Shown here: piece by piece, positions 16,331 to 23,782 of the stretch
Numbering within the stretch: position 1 is the stretch's first letter
Layout: each line of letters starts with the position of its first letter
Assembly (NCBI GenBank): GCA_030535395.1
Contig: JAUNLK010000003.1
Location: forward strand, 1 to 64,000
DNA from: Tissierellia bacterium
Lineage (GTDB): Bacteria > Bacillota > Clostridia > Tissierellales > Peptoniphilaceae
Length of the DNA: 64,000 nucleotides
Direction: 5' to 3'
Notes under the pieces: generated by a model
What the model saw: the letters and a program-made list of their open reading frames with translations, nothing else
Databases searched by the model: none
What the model was told of the DNA's origin: nothing
Program-made: the position numbers and the translations under genes

Positions 16331-17488
16331 TTAGTCTACAAATTTGGCCTTGTAATTGGCAATGCCCCGATCGATGGCCTGAGCCATCAATTTGAGATAG
16401 CCCGGGGACTGGATCTGTTCCAGGTCCTCCTCATTGGAGAGGAAGCCCAGTTCCACCAGGGCGGCATCCATCTCAGTGGAATTGAGAACCACCAGGTCGG
16501 GACGATTCTTGATGCCCCGATTGTTGGCCCCTGTGGCCTTGATGAGCTCATTTAAAACTTCCTTGGCCAGGCGGTACTCATTGGGTCCCTTGTGCTCCAC
16601 ATCCTCCTCCGAGGCGTAGAGGACCTCGATGCCATTGGCCTTTTCGCTGCCGGCAGAATTGAAGTGGATGCTCATAAAGACATCGGCCCCCACTTCATTG
16701 GCCAGCTCCGGACGGGAGCGAAGGCCCGTGGTGGTGTCAGAGCTCCGAGTCATAATGACCACATAGCCTCGAGCTTCCAAAAGGGGCTTGAGGAGTTGTG
16801 CCACTTCAAGATTGAGATCGGCCTCGTGGGTGTCATCTATGGCAACGGCGCCCACGTCCTTGCCCCCGTGACCGGCATCCACCACCACTACGAATTTGCC
16901 GTCGTAGCGGGGATCCCTCTTGGGGGGCTGCACCTCAGCCTGGGTGGTCTCCTGGGGCTGTTCCAGAGCTGCGGGCTCCTTTTCCTCCACTATGGAGACT
17001 GCACCATTGGAAATGGTGGCTACTTTTTTGGCCTGATTCCAGTCCACTTGAAAGCCCAGAGACTCCGAGAGGAATCGCAGGGGCACCATGGTCTTGCTCT
17101 CCCCCTTTTGGTCCCGATAGATGGCCAAACGGGGAATGGAGTCCCAGTCCACGGTCTGCTGCTGTCCATTGACATAGACCACGGGGGAATCCACCCGGAG
17201 CATGACCTCCCGATCCGCCATGGCGATGCTCACCGAGTGGGTCTCCTGGTGCCAATCCACATTGGCCCCCATGAGCTCAGTGAGTTCACGAATGGGGACG
17301 AAGGTTCTGTTCTCGTGTATGTAGGGACGGAACTTACTTCTCAAGGTAAAACCGTTGACCTGCACATCCACTGGAGCCAGATTTTGATTCTTGCCTTCCA
17401 GTTGGATTCTCATGGAGGCGGAACCTGCGTGTACTTGCATTGGTAACAATATGGTGAATAGCAGTATGATTGCCAGTAATTTCTTCAT
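16331..17488 (-). CDS. N-acetylmuramoyl-L-alanine amidase with copper-amine-oxidase-type N domain
   Basis: 385 residues, exported: a signal peptide at 1-22 (MKKLLAIILLFTILLPMQVHA). Next come two copies of the amine-oxidase N-terminal/stalk type domain (about 25-170; markers PYIHENRTFVPIREL and TMVPLRFLSESLGFQVDW). A linker rich in Glu/Pro follows, then a zinc Amidase_3 domain (about 205-383) with its ligands and catalytic acid in DAGHGGKDVGA, EADLNLEV, SIHFNSAG and VELGFLSN. It cleaves the bond between MurNAc and the stem peptide in the wall, probably during division or lysis. The ATG at 17488 lies 13 bases after GGAGG, slightly long. A strong promoter precedes it. Confidence 0.92.
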   Translation of the reverse strand: MKKLLAIILLFTILLPMQVHAGSASMRIQLEGKNQNLAPVDVQVNGFTLRSKFRPYIHENRTFVPIRELTELMGANVDWHQETHSVSIAMADREVMLRVDSPVVYVNGQQQTVDWDSIPRLAIYRDQKGESKTMVPLRFLSESLGFQVDWNQAKKVATISNGAVSIVEEKEPAALEQPQETTQAEVQPPKRDPRYDGKFVVVVDAGHGGKDVGAVAIDDTHEADLNLEVAQLLKPLLEARGYVVIMTRSSDTTTGLRSRPELANEVGADVFMSIHFNSAGSEKANGIEVLYASEEDVEHKGPNEYRLAKEVLNELIKATGANNRGIKNRPDLVVLNSTEMDAALVELGFLSNEEDLEQIQSPGYLKLMAQAIDRGIANYKAKFVD

Positions 17489-17532
17489 AAAACCACGTAA
17501 ACCTCCTTGCAGAATAGGTCTTCTCACTGTGT

Positions 17533-17561
17533 ATTATGATGAAATAAACCAATATTGTCAA
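17533..17561 (-). promoter_or_regulatory. Promoter of the amidase gene
   Basis: TTGACA (17556-17561), 17 bases, CATAAT (17533-17538) on the minus strand, about 45 bases before the amidase start and directly after the AIR-synthase-like gene. The amidase can thus be expressed apart from the pilus operon. Confidence 0.8.
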
Positions 17562-17582
17562 CAACTTTGACTTTCTGTAACT

Positions 17583-18578
17583 TTATTGTAATTTACTCAG
17601 GGCCGCGTAGAGCTCATCGCTCCCGGGAGGGGGAATGAGCTGTCCGCTCTTGTAGCTGATTTTGCCCCCCTCTACAATGGTGCCAATTTGATGGAGGGGG
17701 ATCCCCTGGGCCCTTAAATCCTCGGCCAGAGGGGCCACATCCTCGGGGTGGAGGACCATGAGCATGGAGCCGGAGGAGATGAGGCGGTAGATATTGATGT
17801 CCAAAAACTCCCCTATGGCCACCGTGGCGGGGTGAACGGGAATGGCGTCCTTGTCCACCTCCATGCCCCAGTCCGTGGCCTGGGCGGCCTCCCAAATGGC
17901 CCCCTCAATGCCCCCCTCGGTGACATCGTGCATATAGCCCACCCGGTATTTTCTGGCGGCCCGGCCCTCCCGGTAGACACTGGTGCCGTGGATGAGCTCC
18001 TGGGCCTCTCTGAGGATTTCAGGCTCCAGATGGGCCTGGACCCCCCGGTGGTCGGTGGCCAAAATGGCGGTGCCCTCGAGGCCTGCGGTCTTGGTCATGC
18101 AGACGGCATAGCCCGGGGCGATGCGCTCCTTCTTGGGCATCTCCTCCCCCTTGGCCTTCCCCAGGACGGTGGTGACCAAAACGGGCTTGGTAACGGCATC
18201 GGTGATTTCCGTGTGTCCCCCCACCACGGACATGCCCAGCTCGTCGGTGGCCTGAAGGACCTCCTCCATGGTCTTTTGGATGAAGGCCTCGGTGGTCTTG
18301 GGGGGCAGCAGGAGGGTGAGGAGGATCCCCACGGCCTCCGCCCCCTGGGTGGCGATGTCATTGACGCTGATATTGACCCCCAGGTGGCCCAAATTGCCGC
18401 TGGCCCCGGTGATGGGGTCGGTGCTCAGTACCGTGAGGTACTCCCCCATATTGAGGACGGCGGTGTCCTGGCCCACATCCCCTCCCAGGGTCACTTCCGG
18501 GCGATTGATTTTTATCTTGGACAGAATGTAATTTTCCAGTAGCTCATTGGGTAACTTGCCTATTTCCAAATATTCAGA
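17583..18578 (-). CDS. AIR-synthase-fold protein related to HypE/ThiL
   Basis: 331 residues with the two-domain PurM/AIR synthase fold: an N-terminal ATP-binding half (GGDVGQDTAVL, STDPITG, GVNISVNDIATQGA, VVGGHTEIT) and a C-terminal half (YMHDVTEGGIEGAIWE, SSGSMLMVLHP). HypE in hydrogenase maturation and other family members use ATP to activate a substrate, but HypE ends in a conserved Cys that is absent here (it ends ALSKLQ), and no hyp genes are near. Function therefore unknown. The ATG at 18578 has AAGGAG six bases upstream and overlaps the stop of the pilus gene before it, so it is the last gene of the competence/pilus operon. Confidence 0.8.
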   Translation of the reverse strand, partial: SEYLEIGKLPNELLENYILSKIKINRPEVTLGGDVGQDTAVLNMGEYLTVLSTDPITGASGNLGHLGVNISVNDIATQGAEAVGILLTLLLPPKTTEAFIQKTMEEVLQATDELGMSVVGGHTEITDAVTKPVLVTTVLGKAKGEEMPKKERIAPGYAVCMTKTAGLEGTAILATDHRGVQAHLEPEILREAQELIHGTSVYREGRAARKYRVGYMHDVTEGGIEGAIWEAAQATDWGMEVDKDAIPVHPATVAIGEFLDINIYRLISSGSMLMVLHPEDVAPLAEDLRAQGIPLHQIGTIVEGGKISYKSGQLIPPPGSDELYAALSKLQ

Positions 18579-19938
18579 CATTAATTTCTCCTTCATTAAT
18601 GGTACAGCGGAAATAGAGCAGGCCATTGATATCCGTGGGCGGTTCCAGTTCCACTTGGGCCTCCAGGGCCCACTCCAGGTCGTCCAGCCACTGTTCCAGT
18701 GCCTCTTGGTCGGTGGCCTGACCGTTGATTTCGGTGATGCCCCCCTGGTAGTTCACACTGGAAATGGTGATGTCCTCAGTGGCCAAATCCTGGATGATCT
18801 CCATGGTGGCGGCAATTTTTTCGCTATTGTTTTCAGGGGGGCTCTGGGGCAGGATCTCGGTCATGGCCAGTTCCTGATTTTCCAGGTCCTGATTGCCCCT
18901 CTTGAGTTTTTCCCCGTAGAGGAAGCTGCCCCCCAAAAGGACCAGGGAGAGGAGGCCGATGACCAGGGGAATCATGGGAATGCCCCCCAGGCCCAGGCTC
19001 CTCCCCTGCTTCTGTGCAAAGTTCATGGCCCGGAGGGGGGGATGCTCCAGGCTGGAGGCCACCAGCTCATCCGCGGTGGTGCTCTTCACATTGCCCTCTT
19101 CCCCGGAGATGGTGAGATAGTCCCAGAGGCCCATTTGGGAGAAGCTCCCCACTAAGTAGACGGGCACCTGGCTGTCGAAGCCCTGGGCCATGCGGGTGAT
19201 CTTCTGAAAGATCTCATTGACCCGAGCCAAAAAGCCCCTTTCAAATTCCCCGTCGAAGCCCACAGTCTCCGGCTGGGCCCTGAGGCGGTCCATGATGAGG
19301 TGGTGCTCCATTCGCTGCTTTTCCAAAAAGTCCCCCAGATCGTCGGAGGGGAGGCTGCGGCTGTAGAAGCGCTGTTGATGGCCGTAGTGGAAGCCGTAGG
19401 TGGTCTCATTGACCTCGAAGAGCTTGCCCCCGCCCTCATTGAAGGCAAAGGTGAGGTAGAGATTGGCCAGGGGCAGCAGGCGGCGGCTGCGGGCCTCCTC
19501 CTTTTCCAGGAGGAGATTCCACTCCCGGGACAGCTCCTTGGGCAGCAGGCTCACCAGCAGTATGCTCTCCTCCTCCCCCTCCAGAACGGTGTGGTCCCAA
19601 AAGTAGTCCTCCAGGTCCTGAAGGAAGATCTCCCCCAGCTGATTTTCCGCCAGGGAGGCGTACTCCTCCAAGGTGAGCTTGGGGCTGGTGATGGCCCTGG
19701 TTTTTATGGCGGAAGATGCCACAAAGAGGGTGAGTCCATTGCCCTGATACTCCTCGCCGATGATGCGGCGAATGAGGTACTGGAGGTGGGGACTGTCCAT
19801 AATTTTTCCGTCTTCCAGGACATGGGGGGGAATGGAGAGGGTCTCCCCGTGAATTTTTTGGCCCTGTTGGTAGACCATAAACTCCATTACACGGTCATGG
19901 AGGATAAGTATATTGTTGGGTTGCTTGGTGCCGAGCAT
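18574..19938 (-). CDS. Type IV pilus assembly protein, PilM/PilN-like fusion
   Basis: 454 residues. The cytoplasmic part (1-320) has the placement and general look of PilM-type assembly proteins. A single membrane helix (about 322-343, MIPLVIGLLSLVLLGGSFLYG) follows, then a short coiled coil (EKLKRGNQDLENQE) and an outer domain with the PilN-like pattern ISSVNYQGGITEINGQATD. PilM and PilN, usually separate and bound to each other at the inner side of the pilus machine, seem joined in one chain here. GGAGG lies five bases before the ATG at 19938. It comes after the prepilin peptidase and overlaps the AIR-synthase-like gene by five bases. Confidence 0.7.
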   Translation of the reverse strand: MLGTKQPNNILILHDRVMEFMVYQQGQKIHGETLSIPPHVLEDGKIMDSPHLQYLIRRIIGEEYQGNGLTLFVASSAIKTRAITSPKLTLEEYASLAENQLGEIFLQDLEDYFWDHTVLEGEEESILLVSLLPKELSREWNLLLEKEEARSRRLLPLANLYLTFAFNEGGGKLFEVNETTYGFHYGHQQRFYSRSLPSDDLGDFLEKQRMEHHLIMDRLRAQPETVGFDGEFERGFLARVNEIFQKITRMAQGFDSQVPVYLVGSFSQMGLWDYLTISGEEGNVKSTTADELVASSLEHPPLRAMNFAQKQGRSLGLGGIPMIPLVIGLLSLVLLGGSFLYGEKLKRGNQDLENQELAMTEILPQSPPENNSEKIAATMEIIQDLATEDITISSVNYQGGITEINGQATDQEALEQWLDDLEWALEAQVELEPPTDINGLLYFRCTINEGEINV

Positions 19939-20042
19939 GATTGCCTCCTCCCTGCCCACCGGGATCCAGAGAGCCTCCCGTGGGTGGATTACCCTACTAT
20001 TTTATCACAGCCCCGGGGATTTCGTTGAGGCCCAGGTGTAAT

Positions 20043-20723
20043 TCAGAAGAACAGGAGATGAAGAATGCCGCTGATGAAGAAGAAGGGGAACATGGCCATC
20101 TCCCGGTCCTCCCTCCCTCGAACAGTGAGGAGGCTGATGAGGGCCACGGCCCCCGCCAGGATGTGGGCGTGGAGGATGTAGTAGACGATGTTCCAGGGAT
20201 CTGCCAGGAGAAAACTCACGGCAGCGGCATAGCGGCCGTCCCCATCGCCTATGGCCCCGGTGAACTTGCTGAATCCCGTGTAGACGGCGAAGATCAGCCC
20301 TCCGGGAATCAGGGGCTGGGACATCTTTATGGCGTAGAGGAAGGTGGCCAAAAGCCACAGCTCCAGGGAGAGGGCCCCCACTTCCCGGAAGAGGAGGTCC
20401 TCAATGGTGAGATAGAATCCCCAAAGGACCAAAATCATCAAAAGGGGGCCGGCCTTTTCCATGTAGAGGATCAGGGCCGTGGCCCCGCCCATGAGCTCCA
20501 CCAGGGGGTGGAGGGGGGAGACTTTCCCGCCGCAGTGGACGCAGCGGCCCCGCACCAGAAAATACCCCCCAATGGGAATGAGCCCATAGGGGGGGATGGC
20601 TTTCATGCAGTGATTGCAGTGGCTGGAGCCTGAGATCCAGGATTCCCCTCGCTCCCGGCGCTCCACCACCAGGTGAAAGAAGGAAGCCAGGGCGGCCCCC
20701 AGAGTGAAGATGAGTAGGTACAT
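20043..20723 (-). CDS. pilD: Prepilin leader peptidase / N-methyltransferase
   Basis: 226 residues, polytopic membrane aspartic protease (A24 family) that removes the leader of type IV prepilins and methylates the new N-terminus. The cytoplasmic loop with paired Cys (Cys36/Cys39 and Cys61/Cys64) typical of the bifunctional form is present. The catalytic aspartates are Asp109 in TIEDL and Asp162 in the GDGD motif (159-162). About seven hydrophobic segments. It follows the prepilin gene by seven bases. Confidence 0.92.
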   Translation of the reverse strand: MYLLIFTLGAALASFFHLVVERRERGESWISGSSHCNHCMKAIPPYGLIPIGGYFLVRGRCVHCGGKVSPLHPLVELMGGATALILYMEKAGPLLMILVLWGFYLTIEDLLFREVGALSLELWLLATFLYAIKMSQPLIPGGLIFAVYTGFSKFTGAIGDGDGRYAAAVSFLLADPWNIVYYILHAHILAGAVALISLLTVRGREDREMAMFPFFFISGILHLLFF

Positions 20724-20730
20724 GGATCCG

Positions 20731-21108
20731 CTATTCTCCTGCTACCACCATGCTCCCGTCCTGGATTTCCACCATGCCGGGACTCACTTCCACCCTGCCG
20801 TCCACAATGTCCACGGTGAATGTATCCGTATTGAGGGCCTTGGCCGGCGTGGGAATCTTGCCGTCCTCCAAGTAGTCGGAGAGCTCCTGGGCGGAGATGG
20901 TGGTGGCCTCGGGATGGTCCACGGTGTAGAGCATGGCGGCATTTTTCAGCACTCGAACATTGGCATTGTGGGCCGTGGCCTGGGCGGTGAGATTGGACTG
21001 CTGATAGCGGGGCACGGCAATGGCAATGAGGATGGCCAAAATGGCGATGACGATGATCAGTTCGATGAGGGTGAAGCCCCGGCGTTTTCTCTTGAATATG
21101 TACATCAT
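20731..21108 (-). CDS. pilA: Type IV major pilin-like prepilin
   Basis: 125 residues with a class III signal: basic leader KRKRRG, cleavage before FTLIELIIVI, and Glu at position 5 of the mature protein (Glu16). The hydrophobic N-terminal helix extends to about residue 31, and a small globular domain without Cys follows. Substrate of the neighbouring PilD and polymerised by PilB/PilC. GGGAGG precedes two adjacent ATGs; the second (21105) has the better spacing. It is the only pilin in the cluster, so it would be both the shaft and the tip unless minor pilins lie elsewhere. Confidence 0.9.
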   Translation of the reverse strand: MMYIFKRKRRGFTLIELIIVIAILAILIAIAVPRYQQSNLTAQATAHNANVRVLKNAAMLYTVDHPEATTISAQELSDYLEDGKIPTPAKALNTDTFTVDIVDGRVEVSPGMVEIQDGSMVVAGE

Positions 21109-21227
21109 TTACCTCCCAAATGAATTGCAATATGTAGGCGGAAACTGCTGCTTTTGTCCGCGGAGGGGACAGGGCGCAGTCCTTGGACGGTGCTGGAAGC
21201 TCTGATTCTGTAATGGGCATCACCTCC

Positions 21228-22427
21228 TCAAAGGGCATTGACCATGTCGAACATGGGTATGGCAATGGAAAATACGATGAAGCCCACAATGACGGCCATG
21301 ATGAGGATGAGGGCGGGCTCCAGAACGATATTAATGCGAGCCGTCTGCTCCTCAAAGTCCCCCTGCTCCAGGGCAATGAGCACCTCCAGCATCTCCTCCA
21401 GGCGGGAGGACTGCTCCCCCAGGCGAATGAAGGTGAGGATTCTGGAGGTGAAGAGCTCCGAGAGCTCCATGGCCTCGGAGAGTTCCCGGCCATTTTTCAG
21501 TTCCTCGGTGAGGAGGGTCCACTGGGCCTGAATGTAGGTGTTGTCGGTCATCTCCCTCATGCTCTCGCCAATGGCCAGTACATCCAGTCCCCCCTGAAAC
21601 TCCATGGCCATGGCCTGGAGGCTGAAGGCCAGGTAGCGGTCCCGAATGAAAAAGCGGGTCAGGGGGCTGTGGTAGAGGCGCCGCTCCAGTTTCAGGCGAA
21701 AGGAGGGGCGACTGCGAAAGGCCACCAAGAGGGCCAGGAGGGCCACCAGCAGCACCAAGAGATAGTAGAGGCCAAAGGCCTCCATGTGGCGGCTGAAGGC
21801 CATGATGAGGCGAGTGCTCCAGGGGAGGGGGGTTCCAGAGGAGGAGAAGACCTCCTCAAAGACGGGGAGGACATAGCGGAGGATGATCCCCGTCACCGTG
21901 ACGGTGGCCACCACCAGGAGGACGGGATAGGCCAGGGCCTGGAGGACCTTCTGCTCCAGGCGGTGGCGCTTCATATAGTAGTCCCCCAGGGAGTGGAGGA
22001 CCGGCCCCAGGGCCCCCGCACTCTCCGCCGAGCGGACCATCCCCAGGGCCACCGAGGGAAAGGCGCCGGTTGCCGCCATGGCGCTACTCAAAAGCTGGCC
22101 CCGCTCCACCTCCCGGTAGACCTCTCCCATGACCCGCTTCACCTTGCCCCTGGACTCCGTGGCGTAGAGGGAGATGAGCTCCAAGAGCTCCACCCCAGCG
22201 GAGAGCATGAGGCTCATCTGCTCGAAGAGCACCCCCAGTTCCCCACTGGAGATGGGCCGGGGCCCAGGGGGAGAGAGGAATTTCTTGGGCTCCCTCACCC
22301 CCTTGACATAGACCACGGTGAGGCCCTCTTCGGTGAGGAGGCGGCGGACCTCCTCCTCACTCCTGCCGCTGCGGATGCCCTCCACCACCGTCTGGGCATC
22401 GTGGAAGGCCTTGTACTTGTACTCCAT
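21228..22427 (-). CDS. pilC: Type IV pilus inner-membrane platform protein
   Basis: 399 residues of the T2SS-F/PilC family: two repeated cytoplasmic domains (LFEQMSLMLSAGVELLELI near residue 70 and the FIRLGEQSSRLEEMLEV region near 345) and three membrane segments (about 168-190, 218-240 and 370-392). It couples the PilB motor to the growing pilus. The ATG at 22427 is five bases after GGGAGAG; a GTG two codons earlier overlaps the pilB stop. About 120 bases with no clear feature separate it from the pilin gene. Confidence 0.9.
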   Translation of the reverse strand: MEYKYKAFHDAQTVVEGIRSGRSEEEVRRLLTEEGLTVVYVKGVREPKKFLSPPGPRPISSGELGVLFEQMSLMLSAGVELLELISLYATESRGKVKRVMGEVYREVERGQLLSSAMAATGAFPSVALGMVRSAESAGALGPVLHSLGDYYMKRHRLEQKVLQALAYPVLLVVATVTVTGIILRYVLPVFEEVFSSSGTPLPWSTRLIMAFSRHMEAFGLYYLLVLLVALLALLVAFRSRPSFRLKLERRLYHSPLTRFFIRDRYLAFSLQAMAMEFQGGLDVLAIGESMREMTDNTYIQAQWTLLTEELKNGRELSEAMELSELFTSRILTFIRLGEQSSRLEEMLEVLIALEQGDFEEQTARINIVLEPALILIMAVIVGFIVFSIAIPMFDMVNAL

Positions 22428-22429
22428 AG

Positions 22430-23782
22430 TCACTCTCCCAATGTGGTCAGGGCCCGGTAGCCCTCTTCCAATGTGGTCTCCCCTTTGAGAATCATCTCCC
22501 GCACCTGATCCTTGAGGCGGACAAAGCCACTCTCTTTGGCCGCCTCATTGAAGAGCCCCAAATCCTCCGGTCCCCTGAGGGCCCTCTTCAAAGCCCCGCT
22601 CATGGTGAGGACTTCGAAGACGGCCCTGCGGCCCACATAGCCCTGATGGCAGTGGGGACAGCCCGCCTCATGGGCCCGGTAGCCCTCCTCCCCGTGGAAG
22701 TCGAAGGGCTCATCCGAAAGGAGAGTCCCCTCCTTACAGTGGGGACAGAGGACCCTCAACAGCCGCTGGGAGATGATGCCAATGATCCCCGCCGAGAGCA
22801 TATAGCCCTCCACCCCCATGTCCAGGAGGCGGATGAGGGCCGCCGGGGAGGAATTGGTGTGGAGGGTGGAGAAGACCAAGTGGCCGGTGATGGCGGCCCT
22901 CAGGGCGGTCTCCGCCGTCTCCCGGGAGCGGATCTCCCCAATCATGAGGACCTCCGGGTCCTGGCGGAGCATGCTCTCCAGGGCCGACTCAAAGGTGATC
23001 CCCGCCTTGCGGTTCACCTGCATTTGGCTGATGCCCTCAATGCGATACTCGATGGGGTCCTCAATGGTGATGATATTGCGCTCCACGGTGTTGAGATTTT
23101 GGAGGAAGGTGTAGAGGGTGGTGGTCTTCCCCGAGCCCGTGGGCCCGCAGAGGAGGATGAGGCCCTGGGGCTGGCGGAGGAGGAGCTCCACATCCTCCTC
23201 CTGCTGCCCCGTGAGGCCGATGGCCCGGTGGCTGTACTCCATCTTCCCCTGATCCAAGAGGCGGAGGACCAAATTTTCCCCCTCGGGAGTGGGAATGGAG
23301 GAGACCCTCACGTCGCAGGAGGTCCCCTCATCAAAGGGGAAGCGGCCGTCCTGGGGCTTTCTCCGCTCCCCGATGTCCATCCCCGAGATGATTTTGATCC
23401 GGGTGATGACCTCCGTGGCCAAATGGGCGGGCACGGTGGAGTGTATGTAGAGGCTCCCGTGAACGCGAAAACGCACCCGAAGAACCCCACGGTATGGCTC
23501 CAGGTGGATGTCCGAGGCATTGAGGTGAAGGGCTTCTGAAAGAAGCCCAGACACCAGGGCCTTGGCACTATTTTCCTCTGCCGCCATGGGTTCTTGGGTG
23601 CGTTTTTTACGCCCGTATGCACTTGTTTCAACGACTCGCTGGTGAACAGTCTTCCCCAGATACTCCTCCAGGTCCTCCCGCTCCTCGGGGCGGAGGGGCC
23701 GCCCCTCCAGGATCACCGCATCCTCAGTTTCCTCCACGGCGATCTGCTTGAATCTCTCCAGTATGTCTGAAATGGGGGTCAC
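22430..23782 (-). CDS. pilB: Type IV pilus extension ATPase
   Basis: 450-residue hexameric secretion ATPase of the GspE/PilB type. Walker A is GPTGSGKT (213-220), the Asp box ITIEDPIEY (239-247), Walker B LMIGEIRSRE (279-288), and the His box STLHTN (305-310). A zinc-binding Cys tetrad is present (Cys346, Cys349, Cys375, Cys378). It is shorter than classic PilB because most of the N-terminal regulatory domain is missing. Start is GTG at 23782, six bases after GGGAGG, overlapping the topA stop. No pilT retraction ATPase is in the cluster. Confidence 0.93.
   Translation of the reverse strand: MTPISDILERFKQIAVEETEDAVILEGRPLRPEEREDLEEYLGKTVHQRVVETSAYGRKKRTQEPMAAEENSAKALVSGLLSEALHLNASDIHLEPYRGVLRVRFRVHGSLYIHSTVPAHLATEVITRIKIISGMDIGERRKPQDGRFPFDEGTSCDVRVSSIPTPEGENLVLRLLDQGKMEYSHRAIGLTGQQEEDVELLLRQPQGLILLCGPTGSGKTTTLYTFLQNLNTVERNIITIEDPIEYRIEGISQMQVNRKAGITFESALESMLRQDPEVLMIGEIRSRETAETALRAAITGHLVFSTLHTNSSPAALIRLLDMGVEGYMLSAGIIGIISQRLLRVLCPHCKEGTLLSDEPFDFHGEEGYRAHEAGCPHCHQGYVGRRAVFEVLTMSGALKRALRGPEDLGLFNEAAKESGFVRLKDQVREMILKGETTLEEGYRALTTLGE

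Noticed and set aside
17334..17564. 76-codon minus-strand frame starting MLTILVYF
   Set aside because: Overlaps the amidase promoter and signal-peptide region in another frame.
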